This document shows positions 21,076-29,651 of a DNA stretch of 59,742 bases, one piece after another (position 1 is the first letter of the stretch; every line of letters starts with the position of its first letter). The DNA is from a virus. The notes under the pieces are model-generated. The model had not been told where the DNA came from. It ran no database searches and was given only the letters and a program-made list of their open reading frames with translations. The position numbers were made by a program, and so were the translations under genes. The stretch lies in IMG/VR virus record IMGVR_UViG_3300005593_000003, positions 1-59,742 of that record. One strand, 5' to 3'.

Positions 21076-21642
21076 ATGTCCAAGATCAAACTGATGTCCA
21101 AAGGCATGAACAAGTTCACTGGCAACCTCGGCACCGTCGCCTTCGAGAATGGCGTATCCGTCGAGATGCCGTCGCAGGCCGAAACCAATCGTCTCGCAGC
21201 CATCACCAAGATCGAAGTGATCGACGACGAAGGCGCCTCGCAAGGTCAGGCGGGCCTCGGTGTCGGCATGGCGGCCGGTCGCGGCGTGGGTATCGCCAAT
21301 GCCGCCCACTCCGAGCGCGGTGAGCGCGAGCCCTATCAAGTCGAGAAGAACGCGGCTGATGTCCAGGTTGGCGGCACAGAGCCTGCTAAAGATGACGTGG
21401 ATGACGCTGAGCGCGCGCTGAATGAGATGGTCAATGAAGCCGAGCAGGGCGCCGAAGGCGGCGCATCGACGGAGGGTGAAGAAGGCGAGGATCGTAAGGT
21501 CTACACCGCCGACGAGCTGGCCGAGATCGCTGATGCCGAAGGTATTCAGGGTCTGCGCAAGATCGCCAATCCGCTCAACGTGAAGGACAACTCCATCGCG
21601 GGGCTGATCAAGGAAATCCTGAACGCACAAGGTAGCAAGTGA
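21076..21642 (+). CDS. Head-associated protein with SAP-like C terminus
   Basis: A probable minor head protein (188 aa), exact role unknown. The N-terminal third is strand-like, the middle is Gly/Ala/Glu-rich and probably disordered (about residues 55-140), and the C-terminal 45 residues read YTADELAEIADAEGIQGLRK and onward, a small helix-turn-helix shape like SAP or connector-tail domains seen next to capsid genes. The start has AGAGGA upstream. One base separates its stop from the next ATG, so it opens the connector operon. Confidence 0.6.
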   Translation: MSKIKLMSKGMNKFTGNLGTVAFENGVSVEMPSQAETNRLAAITKIEVIDDEGASQGQAGLGVGMAAGRGVGIANAAHSERGEREPYQVEKNAADVQVGGTEPAKDDVDDAERALNEMVNEAEQGAEGGASTEGEEGEDRKVYTADELAEIADAEGIQGLRKIANPLNVKDNSIAGLIKEILNAQGSK

Positions 21643-21643
21643 G

Positions 21644-22450
21644 ATGACCAGTCAAACGTACACCGCAGGAAGCGATTGCCGTATCGAGGTCGATCTGGTT
21701 GACGAAAACGGCCTCGCCATCGACGGGACCAGCTATGCCTGGGAACTGCTGAATGAAGAGGGCGACCAGATCGCCACTGATGTTGGTTCGCTTGCTGCGG
21801 GTGCGGTGACTGCCACCATCACTGTCCCGGCCGCCCAGAACACTCTGCCGGCCGGGGTTCGCATGGGCGGGCGCATGCTCAGTGTGGTCGTTACTGACGA
21901 TCAAGGTGACACGCACAGCATGGGCGTCACCTACCTGCTGCGCGCCAATGTCTTTCTGCAAGTCCCCTCGGAAAGCGGTCAGACCCTCATTCAGGCGATG
22001 ATCATGTCTCAGGGCATGCCGCCTGTGTTGATGGAAAGCTTTCGCTTTTCCAGCGACGCCGAGCGCGAAGCGGCCCTTGCTGAAGCCTGGGCCCGGCTGT
22101 CAAAGATTTCCCTCGACCCTTTCCGCGACACCGACGTGCCGGATTCCGCTCTCTCTGAGGAGATCTTGAGCCGCAGCTTTGCGGTCAATGAGATCAGCAA
22201 GGCGGATTGGGACTTGCTGCCCGAACACTTTCGCACCGCCTGTCGGCGCGCGCAGATCATCGAAGCGACCGTCCTGCTTGGGGGTGATCCGACCTGGGAG
22301 AACAGAGAGAACGGCCTGCTATCTAAGTCAGTAGGTGAAAGCTCGGAGATGTTTCGTTCCCGACCTCCTGCACCTTCCGCCCTGTCGCCCAAGGCCCGCC
22401 GTGAGGTTGCTGCCTATATCAACTCCAACGTGATCGTTCGCCGCGCATGA
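21644..22450 (+). CDS. Head-tail connector (adaptor) with N-terminal Ig-like domain
   Basis: A probable adaptor between portal and tail (268 aa). Residues 1-110 look like an Ig-type beta sandwich (Cys-Arg-Ile-Glu-Val-Asp-Leu-Val-Asp-Glu-Asn-Gly and following strands). Residues 110-268 are helical with Asp-Leu-Leu-Pro-Glu-His-Phe-Arg-Thr-Ala-Cys-Arg-Arg-Ala, like gp6/gp15-type connectors. The fused Ig domain is an unusual addition and may project from the virion surface. It overlaps the next gene by 4 bp. Confidence 0.6.
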   Translation: MTSQTYTAGSDCRIEVDLVDENGLAIDGTSYAWELLNEEGDQIATDVGSLAAGAVTATITVPAAQNTLPAGVRMGGRMLSVVVTDDQGDTHSMGVTYLLRANVFLQVPSESGQTLIQAMIMSQGMPPVLMESFRFSSDAEREAALAEAWARLSKISLDPFRDTDVPDSALSEEILSRSFAVNEISKADWDLLPEHFRTACRRAQIIEATVLLGGDPTWENRENGLLSKSVGESSEMFRSRPPAPSALSPKARREVAAYINSNVIVRRA

Positions 22451-23211
22451 TGTCCCCCTTCGACCGCATTGAACTTATCGCCGATCAATCTGCGGCCCGC
22501 TATCGCAGTACGCTGGACATTCTGCGCAATCAGGAGACAGCGGCGCTGATGACGCAAGATGCCACAACCCCAGCTGCGGTGCGGGCACTCAAGACATCCC
22601 TTGAGCGCATTGGCGACATCTTCCTCACCGACGAAGAAGAGAAGTTGCGCGGGCTGATGGAGGAGATGTTCGATCTCGCTCACACTGAGGCGGCGCGGCA
22701 GATGGGTGACGGAATGCGTCTCAGCGCCCAGCACATCGACACCTTCCTTGAGTTCGGTGTTGATGAAATCGAGGCCCAGCTGGTGCGTGATGTGGCGCAG
22801 ATCATCAAGCACCATCGCAAACGCGGGATCGAGGCACAGATGCGCGCCAACGCCCGGGGCCTGTCAGTCAATGAGGCGCTGATGGAGATCCGGATCGAGG
22901 GTATCGGTGATCGGGCTTCGTTGTGGTTCACAGATAGGGCAGGGCGGCGCATCGCGAGCCAAAAGCATATGCGTCGCTTCTACAGGGCTTTGATGCGTGA
23001 CGGGTATCTGAGCGCCCTAGCGTCTCTGCTTGCGCTGAGAGGGGCTGACAGCGCCCGTATCGTGCATCCTGACCCTAGTCACAAGAGCTTCGGGGAGATC
23101 GTGCGTCTCGACGGGGCAAAACCTGACCTTTCGAGCTATGAGAGCGTCTTTCACCCCAATTCCCAGGCCACTCTTTTGGTCGAGAACCTGTTTCAGGAGA
23201 AGTACACATGA
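22447..23211 (+). CDS. Probable minor head protein (254 aa)
   Basis: Family not recognised with confidence. It is almost all helical, with long charged helices at residues 5-120 and an Arg/His-rich stretch (Lys-His-His-Arg-Lys-Arg) near 120. A more beta-like region with Trp-Phe-Thr-Asp-Arg-Ala-Gly-Arg-Arg follows near 160. Its place in the connector operon and its basic patches suit a head-completion or ejected protein. It overlaps both neighbours by 4 bp. It could be a distant version of an SPP1 gp7-type morphogenesis protein. Confidence 0.55.
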   Translation: MMSPFDRIELIADQSAARYRSTLDILRNQETAALMTQDATTPAAVRALKTSLERIGDIFLTDEEEKLRGLMEEMFDLAHTEAARQMGDGMRLSAQHIDTFLEFGVDEIEAQLVRDVAQIIKHHRKRGIEAQMRANARGLSVNEALMEIRIEGIGDRASLWFTDRAGRRIASQKHMRRFYRALMRDGYLSALASLLALRGADSARIVHPDPSHKSFGEIVRLDGAKPDLSSYESVFHPNSQATLLVENLFQEKYT

Positions 23212-23597
23212 GCTTTCGTCCGCGCTATCCCTGCGTCATCATTCGCCAATCCTCGGGCGGGTTCGACGGTTTTGGTCGCCCCAAGACTTCATCCAAGCGG
23301 ATCAAGACCCGCTGCGATGTCGTGCATATCCGCGAAGAAGCAGAACACACCACTGTTCGAGCAGACAGCTCCGCATCCCGAGGGCGCGCGGAAGAGTTCG
23401 TCAACGATGCGCGTTTGATGGTGAACCCACGCGAGGATGTGCGCCTGGGTGATCTGGTCGAGGTCAAGAGCTTCGGCGAGCCCGGCGCGCGCAACACTTT
23501 CGAGATCGTGCGCATCATGCGCCGGGTGGATGTCGGCGGTCGCGTTCATCACATCGAGATCGACTGTGACCGCTACGCCCCATCGGAGGCGGTCTGA
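23208..23597 (+). CDS. Probable head-closure protein (129 aa)
   Basis: By position and shape this is a head-closure (stopper) protein of the SPP1 gp16 type. It is a small beta-rich protein with Asp-Asp-Ala-Arg-Leu-like and Glu-Asp-Val-Arg-Leu-Gly-Asp-Leu-Val-Glu-Val (about residues 76-86), a barrel-strand pattern seen in this family. The first 20 residues are basic. It overlaps the upstream gene by 4 bp and the downstream gene by 1 bp. No motif proves the call. Confidence 0.5.
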   Translation: MSFRPRYPCVIIRQSSGGFDGFGRPKTSSKRIKTRCDVVHIREEAEHTTVRADSSASRGRAEEFVNDARLMVNPREDVRLGDLVEVKSFGEPGARNTFEIVRIMRRVDVGGRVHHIEIDCDRYAPSEAV

Positions 23598-24004
23598 TGG
23601 GTATGAAGATCAAAAATCGAGGCGCGGTGGGAGTGGGGCTGGAGAAGTACGCGCGAAAGAGCACTCGCGCCCTGCGGCGGGTTCAGGCTGATGCGGCCGA
23701 GGAGCTGGCCGACGCTGCATCTGAGATGGCGCCCTTCAAAACGGGCGATCTGGAATCGAGCATGGAAGTGCTGCGCGAGAAGGGCGCCGGTGGTCGTGTA
23801 ACCTATGTCATCAGACCAAGCCCGGACATTCCTTACGCCACGCGCATGCATGAGGAAATCTACGAACTCGGCCCGGGCTCCATCGAGAAGAGCGAGACCA
23901 GCCGCTTCCCCGTGGGGCGGAAGTACCTCTCGCGCGCCGTTGATTACATCGTGGGCGAGTGGGGGCTGATGCGTCGCGCCAAAGAAGCAATGAGGAAGAA
24001 GTAA
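23597..24004 (+). CDS. HK97 gp10-like neck/tail completion protein
   Basis: A tail-completion or neck protein (135 aa). The core Ala-Pro-Phe-Lys-Thr-Gly-Asp-Leu-Glu-Ser-Ser (about residues 50-60) is the hallmark (P-x-x-T-G-x-L-x-x-S) of the HK97 gp10 family. A strand with Tyr-Val-Ile-Arg and a Pro-Tyr-Ala-x-x-Met-His-Glu segment follow, also typical. The ATG overlaps the upstream stop by one base and its stop overlaps the next ATG by one base. Confidence 0.8.
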   Translation: MGMKIKNRGAVGVGLEKYARKSTRALRRVQADAAEELADAASEMAPFKTGDLESSMEVLREKGAGGRVTYVIRPSPDIPYATRMHEEIYELGPGSIEKSETSRFPVGRKYLSRAVDYIVGEWGLMRRAKEAMRKK

Positions 24005-24387
24005 TGGATCTGACACCCCTTCGAGACTTTGTCATCGACCAAGAGCCTGACTATGAAGAGGGGCGCAATCTCTTCATGTTCCATATGCCCGCACAAGTGC
24101 AGATTGGCGCTGTACTGGTTGTCGAAACCCCGGGCGCAGGTGTCGATCACGAAATCCCCGGCACCTTCAAGCAGCGCATTCAGGCGATCGTGCGGCACTC
24201 GGATTACACCGAAGGGCAGCGCATGGCGCGACAGCTCTATGACATGCTGAACCTGCGCCGGGAGCAGATCGGCGACTATTACTTTCACTACATCATGCCG
24301 CGTCATCTTCCGATCGCTTACAGGCGAGGGGAGAGCGGTCTGATCGAGTTCTCGGTGAATTACGACACCCACTTTGCGGAGACATGA
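24004..24387 (+). CDS. Probable tail terminator protein (127 aa)
   Basis: By order (after gp10-like, before tail tube) and size this should be the tail terminator that caps the tube. It has an N-terminal acidic helix, a strand (Gln-Ile-Gly-Ala-Val-Leu-Val-Val-Glu), a central His-Ser-Asp-Tyr and Arg-Gln-Leu-Tyr-Asp-Met-Leu helix, and a C-terminal strand (Leu-Ile-Glu-Phe-Ser-Val-Asn-Tyr-Asp), the alpha/beta pattern of lambda gpU-like proteins. The start at 24004 is chosen over an upstream in-frame ATG inside the previous gene. Confidence 0.6.
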   Translation: MDLTPLRDFVIDQEPDYEEGRNLFMFHMPAQVQIGAVLVVETPGAGVDHEIPGTFKQRIQAIVRHSDYTEGQRMARQLYDMLNLRREQIGDYYFHYIMPRHLPIAYRRGESGLIEFSVNYDTHFAET

Positions 24388-24388
24388 G

Positions 24389-24574
24389 ATGTGGAACCCG
24401 GTCAAATGGTTCAAGCGATGGCGAAAGCTGCGGGGCATTGATGAAGAGATCAGCGCAGCCAGCACGGCGCTTTATCTTGCCCTTGCGGCCAATGATGTGA
24501 AGCGCATGGCCCGCTTGAGACATATCCTGCATCAGCTGATGGATGAGCGACATCGAGTTAAGCTCGACCTGTGA
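24389..24574 (+). CDS. Small basic protein (61 aa)
   Basis: Unknown. It begins MWNPVKWFKRWRKLRG, a very Trp/Lys/Arg-rich amphipathic segment that could bind membrane or DNA. A helix (Glu-Glu-Ile-Ser-Ala-Ala-Ser-Thr-Ala-Leu-Tyr-Leu-Ala) and a basic C-terminal helix follow. It sits 1 bp after the tail-terminator gene and closes that operon. The ATG at 24389 is preferred; TTG at 24374 lies inside the previous gene. Confidence 0.55.
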   Translation: MWNPVKWFKRWRKLRGIDEEISAASTALYLALAANDVKRMARLRHILHQLMDERHRVKLDL

Positions 24575-24590
24575 TCCTGCCTTAGCCCTA

Positions 24591-24620
24591 TTGGTAAGTC
24601 AATACTGACTGTGGTATACT
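24591..24620 (+). promoter_or_regulatory. Tail-tube promoter with operator site 10
   Basis: TTGGTA (24591-24596), 18 nt, TATACT (24615-24620). The operator AAGTCA-ATAC-TGACTG (24596-24611) lies in the spacer. The leader is about 40 nt. Confidence 0.8.
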
Positions 24621-24665
24621 TGCGCCAGTTGTGCCCGTTCACCGACTTACTGAAAGGATCATTCG

Positions 24666-25184
24666 ATGCCCAGCTCCACACAGAACGTCAAGGTCGGTGT
24701 CTGCACCGTTGACTTTGGCGGCACCAATCTCGGCTTCACCAAAGGCGGCGTGTCCGTCTCTGTGACCACCGAGACTTACTCCGTCACCGTCGACCAATTT
24801 GGCGACACCGCAATCTCTGAAATCATCACGGGTCGTACCGTCACCGTGAGCACACCTCTTGCCGAGACCACGCTCGAAAACCTCGTGCAGGTTATGCCTG
24901 GCGCCACTCTGATCGGCACCGGTGCCAGCAAGAAGGTCGAAGTTGTCGATGCGGTCTCCACTGACTTGCTGTCGATCTCCGACAAGCTGACCCTGCACCC
25001 GCAGGCGCTTGCTGAGACTGACAAGTCGGAAGACTTTGTCATCCCCTACGCCTCGACGCCTGGTCAGATCGAGTTCGCCTACGAGCTGAACTCCGAGCGC
25101 GTGTTCAATTGCGAATGGAAGGGCTATCCCGACCCGACCACGCGCGTTCTCTTCATCTTCGGTGACGAGACAGCTACGGCCTAA
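24666..25184 (+). CDS. Major tail tube protein
   Basis: Polymerises to form the tail tube (172 aa). The sequence is beta-rich, with alternating Val/Thr strands (Val-Ser-Val-Ser-Val-Thr-Thr-Glu-Thr-Tyr-Ser-Val-Thr-Val) and a phrase Asp-Thr-Ala-Ile-Ser-Glu-Ile-Ile-Thr-Gly-Arg-Thr-Val-Thr-Val that recurs in siphovirus tube proteins. It lies between the connector genes and the chaperone genes, as in lambda. AAAGGA precedes the start. It has its own promoter, as expected for an abundant protein. Confidence 0.8.
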   Translation: MPSSTQNVKVGVCTVDFGGTNLGFTKGGVSVSVTTETYSVTVDQFGDTAISEIITGRTVTVSTPLAETTLENLVQVMPGATLIGTGASKKVEVVDAVSTDLLSISDKLTLHPQALAETDKSEDFVIPYASTPGQIEFAYELNSERVFNCEWKGYPDPTTRVLFIFGDETATA

Positions 25185-25189
25185 GATTG

Positions 25190-25232
25190 AAGTCAGTGGT
25201 GACTTACACTAAGATGAAGTCACCACTGACAC
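25190..25232. promoter_or_regulatory. Paired operators, sites 11 and 12
   Basis: AAGTCA-GTGG-TGACTT (25190-25205) runs into TACACT. AAGTCA-CCAC-TGACAC (25217-25232) is nearly its reverse complement, 27 bp further on. This is the only tandem pair in the window. It lies between the tail tube and chaperone genes, and the second copy ends 17 bp before the ATG at 25250. Confidence 0.75.
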
Positions 25233-25249
25233 TCACAAGGTTCCCCAAC

Positions 25250-25621
25250 ATGTCCGACGTTCACTACCTCGATCTCGATGATGCCGTTCCCACCGTCAAG
25301 AAGACGGTCAAGATCGACGGCAAAGAGTATTCTTTCAAAGAGCCTACCATCGAAGACTTCGCCAAAGACATGGCGCGCATGAAAGACGTGAAGCGCCGGT
25401 CCAATGAGATCGCCGAAGAAGAAGGTCTCAACGATCAGGAACGCGACCTGAAACACACCGAGCTTATGCTGACCGTCATGCTGGACGGCATTCGCCAAGC
25501 ATTCCCCGACATGCCCGAAGAGGTCATCAGGGGTCTTTCAACCCCGCGCATCACCGCCATCCGCGACTTCATTCAAGCCGAAGTTACCAAGGATGCCGAG
25601 GACGAGTCGGGAAACGCATAA
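25250..25621 (+). CDS. Tail assembly chaperone (gpG-like)
   Basis: A chaperone that coats the tape-measure protein during tail assembly (123 aa, not in the finished virion). The start is placed at 25250, beyond the paired operators; an in-frame ATG at 25187 would place the operators inside the gene. The protein has an N-terminal beta part (Lys-Ile-Asp-Gly-Lys-Glu-Tyr) and a helical C-terminal part. A GGGAAAC slippery site two codons before the stop leads to a -1 frameshift into the following frame, as for lambda G/GT. Confidence 0.8.
   Translation: MSDVHYLDLDDAVPTVKKTVKIDGKEYSFKEPTIEDFAKDMARMKDVKRRSNEIAEEEGLNDQERDLKHTELMLTVMLDGIRQAFPDMPEEVIRGLSTPRITAIRDFIQAEVTKDAEDESGNA
25609..25615 (+). other. 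Programmed -1 frameshift site GGGAAAC
   Basis: In the zero frame the heptamer reads G-GGA-AAC, two codons before TAA. After slipping one base back, reading continues Arg-Ile-Thr-Gly-Ser-Gly-Ile-Thr and on to 25932. Lambda uses the near-identical GGGAAAG at the same place. Confidence 0.85.
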
Positions 25622-25932
25622 CGGGCTCCGGGATCACCAAGATCGACTTCGGTCTGCTCTTCTCGCGAGTCCTTCACCACTACGGCCTGAGCTACCAGGA
25701 CGCCCGCCAGCTGCCTCTCAGAACCTTCTGGATGCTGTCGCGCAACATACCCCGGATCAGTGCCGACAACTCCCTTCGCATGATGAACGCCTTTGCCGCG
25801 GCACAGAGCGCTGAGGGGTACAAAAAGGCCGCCGAGGGCCTGCAACGAGAAGTGGGCGATTTCGTCCTTGAGGAAGCTCCAGAGCCGGAAGGGATGGAGC
25901 AGTTGCGCGGCCTCATGAAGAGGCTGCGGTAG
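25615..25932 (+). CDS. Tail assembly chaperone frameshift extension (gpT-like)
   Basis: This frame has no start of its own in the right place and is made as the C-terminal part of a fusion of about 227 residues (25250-25615 joined to 25615-25932). It reads KIDFGLLFSRVLHHYGLS and on, then a helical tail with Arg-Asn-Ile-Pro-Arg-Ile-Ser-Ala-Asp-Asn and acidic segments. The T domain is known to bind the tube protein while the G domain coats the tape measure. It ends 9 bp before the tape-measure ATG, with AGGAG in between. Confidence 0.8.
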   Translation, partial: RITGSGITKIDFGLLFSRVLHHYGLSYQDARQLPLRTFWMLSRNIPRISADNSLRMMNAFAAAQSAEGYKKAAEGLQREVGDFVLEEAPEPEGMEQLRGLMKRLR

Positions 25933-25941
25933 GAGCGTAAG

Positions 25942-28900
25942 ATGGCAGTCGTCGAAGACATTGAAGTGGTGATGGATCTTGATGACAAGAACTTCACCGT
26001 GAAAATCCGCAAGGCTGCCGCGGAAAGCCGCAGGTTCGCCAAGTCGGTCGATAACATCGACCGTCGAGTGAAGAAGATGTCTCACTCGATGCGCGGCGCC
26101 ACAGCAACGGTGCGTGACTGGTCGATCATCATTGGTCAGGCGCGCAACGTCCTGCATCAGCTCTGGTATGTCACCGGTGCGTGGTCACAGTCTCTCGTGA
26201 AGACCAGTGCCGAAGTCGAGCGCCTGACAAAGCTCATGGAAGGCATGTCCAAGGCTGACACAGCCGCAGGGCGCGTGAAGGAGGCCGCTGACAACGTGGA
26301 CGCTCTTTTCGAAGCGGCACGAAACGCGCCTTTCTCGATGAACACCCTTTCGGACAGCTTCGTGAAGTTCAAGTCCGTAGGGCTCGACCCGCTTGACGGG
26401 TCCATGCAGGCGCTGACCGATGCTGTCGCAGCCTTCGGTGGCACTGACGAAACCTTCCATCGCGCATCCATCGCCATTCAGCAGATGGCTGGTAAGGGTG
26501 TGATTTCCATGGAAGAATTGCGCCAGCAGCTCGGCGAGGCGGTTCCCCAGGCGATCACCATCATGGCTCAGTCTATGGGTGTCAGCTACGGCGAGTTGGT
26601 CGATCAAATCTCTAAGGGTACGGTTGCTGCAAAGCCCGCCCTTGAAGCGATGTTCAATGGGATGCAGGCCGTCTACGGCGGCAAGGCCAAAATGATGATG
26701 GAGACCTACAACGGTCGCGTCGCCAAGCTGAAATCGACATGGACAGAGCTGGTCGCCAAGAACGATGGCATTAGTAGCTTCTTTGCGGCGCAGAAGGACG
26801 GCGTGAGCGCTGTCACGGACATGCTGGGCACCGAAGCCATCGAGGAAATGGCGACAGCCATCGGTGACATGATGGCTAACGTGATGACGAAGATCACCGG
26901 GCTGATTCAGAGCTTCTCCACGATCTACTCTAATGCAAAAGCATTCTTTACGCTGGTTAACAGGGCTTCGCTGAACCCGAACAACTTCGTCTACTACCTT
27001 CGCACTAGCCTGATCGACGTGATCAGCCTGATCGGCTTCGCGGGCAAGGAGTTCGCCCGCATCGTCAAGCAGATCACCGCGGCGTCGATGGGCCTGACTT
27101 CCGAGGAGCTTGATCGGAAGCTCTTTGAGGAGCGCCTGCGCAATGGCGCTGAGTTCACGGCAGATGAATATGACATGCTGGTCGAGGCGCATGAGGAAGG
27201 GACGGCTAAGCTTGAAGGGCTGAAGAAAGAGCGGGATGAGCTTCTTAGAGGCATCATCGAACACAGCGACTTCGCGGAGAACGATCTGAAAGCCCGCGGA
27301 GAGGCGCTGTTTACCTTTGAACAGTTCGAAAAAACCCTGAACGAGGCATTGGCGGCGAAACGTCACCTCGACGAGCTTCAGGCGCAGTTAGAGCAGAAGA
27401 AAGCAGAGCAGCGCGCTGCCTTGAACGATGTGCAGATGCTGAGCGTAGATGGGAGCGCGGACGAGAAATACGACGCCAACCTCGCTGCGGCCAATGCGGG
27501 CATTGCTGTCTCCAATCTGGAAACACAAATCACATCCTTGCAGTCGGCATATGACATTCTGAAATCATCCATCAAAGCCACCACCGACGCCTACGGGACA
27601 TCGGAGGCTGAACTGCGTCAAAACATGAAGCCGGCGCTCGATGAGTTTGGCAATGCCGTCCTGGCAGGCTCAGACGCCATCAGCATCATGTCGACCAGCT
27701 CGAACAAGGCTCTTCGGGATACCGCTGAACGGGTCATTCAACTTGAAGAGGAGATGCAGAAGCTTGCGAATGTCGATGTCGACCTAAGCGCGGCGTTGGA
27801 TGAAACGATGCCCAAGAAGATCGACGCCATGCTGCAAGAGGGTCTTGAGGTCGTTGACGACTTCGAAGCCGGCCTTGGCACTTCGGTCATGTCTATGCGC
27901 GAGGAGGTCTCGGCAATTCTCGACGACACAGCTCTGTCGCAAGAGCAGCGGTTCGCTCAAGCCACAGAGATCGTCAACAAGTTCTATGCCGATCAGTCGC
28001 ACAATCTGGTTGTTCTCGTTGCAGCCGCGCAGGAAGCGATGGCTGCGCAGGGCATGATGGGCGCTATCGCCGCGCATCAGATGGGCGAGAAGGTCATGGA
28101 AATCCTCGCCAAGCTCGGCTCGGACAAAGACGCTTATCTCAGAGGCATCGAGACCGGCATTGTGCCTGTATCTGGATCTGGATCGTCGGGCAAAAAGAGC
28201 GGCGGCAAGTCCAAAGGGCAGCGCGCGACCGAAAAGCTCAAGGAGCTGATCGAGAAGACCAATCGCGAGGCTGAGAGGCTCGGCGAGACGCTTGCTGATC
28301 CTTTCTCCTATCAGCTGCCCTCTGCCATCGACAAGGCTCGGGAGAAGATCGACAAGCTCGCCAAAGACATGTCGGGCGGCAAGTGGACGACTGAGATGAA
28401 GGCGCTCTTCGATCAGATGGCAACCAATGCCGTCACCGAAGAGCTGATCGAGATGAAAGAAGCGACCCGCGACATCGAGCGCGCCTTAATGGGTGAGCGC
28501 GAGGCGCGCAACGACATCTACGACGAGGAAGTCCAGCGCATCGCCGACATGAAGGAGAAGCTCATCGAGATGGGCCTGTGGCGCGTCGAGTGGGAGCGTA
28601 TCATTCAGGCACAGCTCAAAGGTCTTCAGGAGGAGCTGAAATCCAAGTCGCCAATGGGCGAGTTCGCAAATGAGTGGAAAGACCTCTTTGACGATCTGGA
28701 GCAGAATGCAGCCGACACCTTCGGCAACATCTCCAAGGAAATCGCCAACATGGTCACTGAGGGCGAGGCGGATTTTGCCAGCCTAACCCGCTCTGCGATC
28801 AACAGCATGCTGGAGATTTCGATCAACGCTGCCATGAGCGGTCTCTACGACTGGGGTAGTGACCTTGTCAGCGGTTGGATCGGCGGTATGGGCGGCGGTG

Positions 28901-29280
28901 CAGGCAAGGCAGCCGCAGCCGTCAAGCACACAGGCGGCATGGTGGGCGGCATGGGTATGTCTCGCTCCGTCGATGCATCGCTCTTTGCTGGCGCCCCGCG
29001 CTTCCACACAGGCGGCATTGTCGGGGATGAAGTGCCGATCATCGCCAAGAAGGGCGAGGGCGTCTTCACCGAAGAGCAGATGAAGGCGATCGGCAAGGGC
29101 ATGTCGAACCAATCCACAGCCGCCCCGCGGGTCAATATCATCAACGAAACTGGAACGCCGGTTGAATCCTCCGAGGCCAACACCCGCATGGATGCTGAGG
29201 GCATGATCCTCGATGTCGTGCTCTCGGCCTCGGGCCGCCCGGGCAAGTTCCGTGAAAGCCTGAAAGAGGTTCTTAAATGA
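25942..29280 (+). CDS. Tape-measure protein (1112 aa)
   Basis: Sets tail length and is ejected during infection. Residues about 60-280 match the tape-measure N-terminal domain (Asp-Thr-Ala-Ala-Gly-Arg, Asn-Ala-Pro-Phe-Ser-Met, Gln-Gln-Leu-Gly-Glu-Ala-Val-Pro-Gln). A hydrophobic region follows near 290-380, then long coiled-coil stretches (440-700 and 760-950). The C terminus carries HTGGMVGG and FHTGGIVGDEVPIIAKKGE, a well-known ending of these proteins. At about 1.5 angstrom per residue (the usual rule) it predicts a tail near 160-170 nm. Its stop overlaps the next gene by 4 bp. Confidence 0.9.
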   Translation: MAVVEDIEVVMDLDDKNFTVKIRKAAAESRRFAKSVDNIDRRVKKMSHSMRGATATVRDWSIIIGQARNVLHQLWYVTGAWSQSLVKTSAEVERLTKLMEGMSKADTAAGRVKEAADNVDALFEAARNAPFSMNTLSDSFVKFKSVGLDPLDGSMQALTDAVAAFGGTDETFHRASIAIQQMAGKGVISMEELRQQLGEAVPQAITIMAQSMGVSYGELVDQISKGTVAAKPALEAMFNGMQAVYGGKAKMMMETYNGRVAKLKSTWTELVAKNDGISSFFAAQKDGVSAVTDMLGTEAIEEMATAIGDMMANVMTKITGLIQSFSTIYSNAKAFFTLVNRASLNPNNFVYYLRTSLIDVISLIGFAGKEFARIVKQITAASMGLTSEELDRKLFEERLRNGAEFTADEYDMLVEAHEEGTAKLEGLKKERDELLRGIIEHSDFAENDLKARGEALFTFEQFEKTLNEALAAKRHLDELQAQLEQKKAEQRAALNDVQMLSVDGSADEKYDANLAAANAGIAVSNLETQITSLQSAYDILKSSIKATTDAYGTSEAELRQNMKPALDEFGNAVLAGSDAISIMSTSSNKALRDTAERVIQLEEEMQKLANVDVDLSAALDETMPKKIDAMLQEGLEVVDDFEAGLGTSVMSMREEVSAILDDTALSQEQRFAQATEIVNKFYADQSHNLVVLVAAAQEAMAAQGMMGAIAAHQMGEKVMEILAKLGSDKDAYLRGIETGIVPVSGSGSSGKKSGGKSKGQRATEKLKELIEKTNREAERLGETLADPFSYQLPSAIDKAREKIDKLAKDMSGGKWTTEMKALFDQMATNAVTEELIEMKEATRDIERALMGEREARNDIYDEEVQRIADMKEKLIEMGLWRVEWERIIQAQLKGLQEELKSKSPMGEFANEWKDLFDDLEQNAADTFGNISKEIANMVTEGEADFASLTRSAINSMLEISINAAMSGLYDWGSDLVSGWIGGMGGGAGKAAAAVKHTGGMVGGMGMSRSVDASLFAGAPRFHTGGIVGDEVPIIAKKGEGVFTEEQMKAIGKGMSNQSTAAPRVNIINETGTPVESSEANTRMDAEGMILDVVLSASGRPGKFRESLKEVLK

Positions 29281-29651
29281 CCGTCGCAGCCCCTTCGGTG
29301 ATCAATGATCACGACAGCGCCAAATACAGCGTCTCATTCGCAGGCGATCCCGCAATTGCTTTCGGGTCCGAGGATGACTTTCAGATCACCCGCCCGCGCT
29401 ATACGCGGCCCGCATCGCGGGAGCATACGATCGGCTTCACCTTCGTCACTGACGCCGTGAAGAAGCAGATCGAGGATCTCTGGCTGAACGCGAAGGGCGG
29501 GTCGTCCTTCATCTCAGGCTTTGTCGACCCCGTCTCGAAAGCGTCTCTGACCGTTCGCTTCAAGAAGGGCTCCATCCCTCAATTCAAATACCGCGGCTAC
29601 CGGAATGCGCCCTATTGGGACATTTCCGGCATCGTCCTTCAGGAGGTCTAA
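29277..29651 (+). CDS. Distal tail protein, gpM-like
   Basis: A tail-tip component (124 aa). It is short and beta-rich, with an aromatic/Arg C-terminal region (Tyr-Arg-Gly-Tyr-Arg-Asn-Ala-Pro-Tyr-Trp-Asp) and a Gly-Ser-Ser-Phe-Ile-Ser-Gly-Phe-Val-Asp-Pro segment near residue 78. Its position straight after the tape measure and before gpL and gpK equals lambda gene M. It overlaps the tape-measure gene by 4 bp and its stop overlaps the next ATG by one base. Confidence 0.7.
   Translation: MTVAAPSVINDHDSAKYSVSFAGDPAIAFGSEDDFQITRPRYTRPASREHTIGFTFVTDAVKKQIEDLWLNAKGGSSFISGFVDPVSKASLTVRFKKGSIPQFKYRGYRNAPYWDISGIVLQEV

Noticed and set aside
25187-25249. Chaperone start at ATG 25187
   Set aside because: It would encode the two operators as protein and lacks a ribosome site. 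ATG 25250 fits the family start better.
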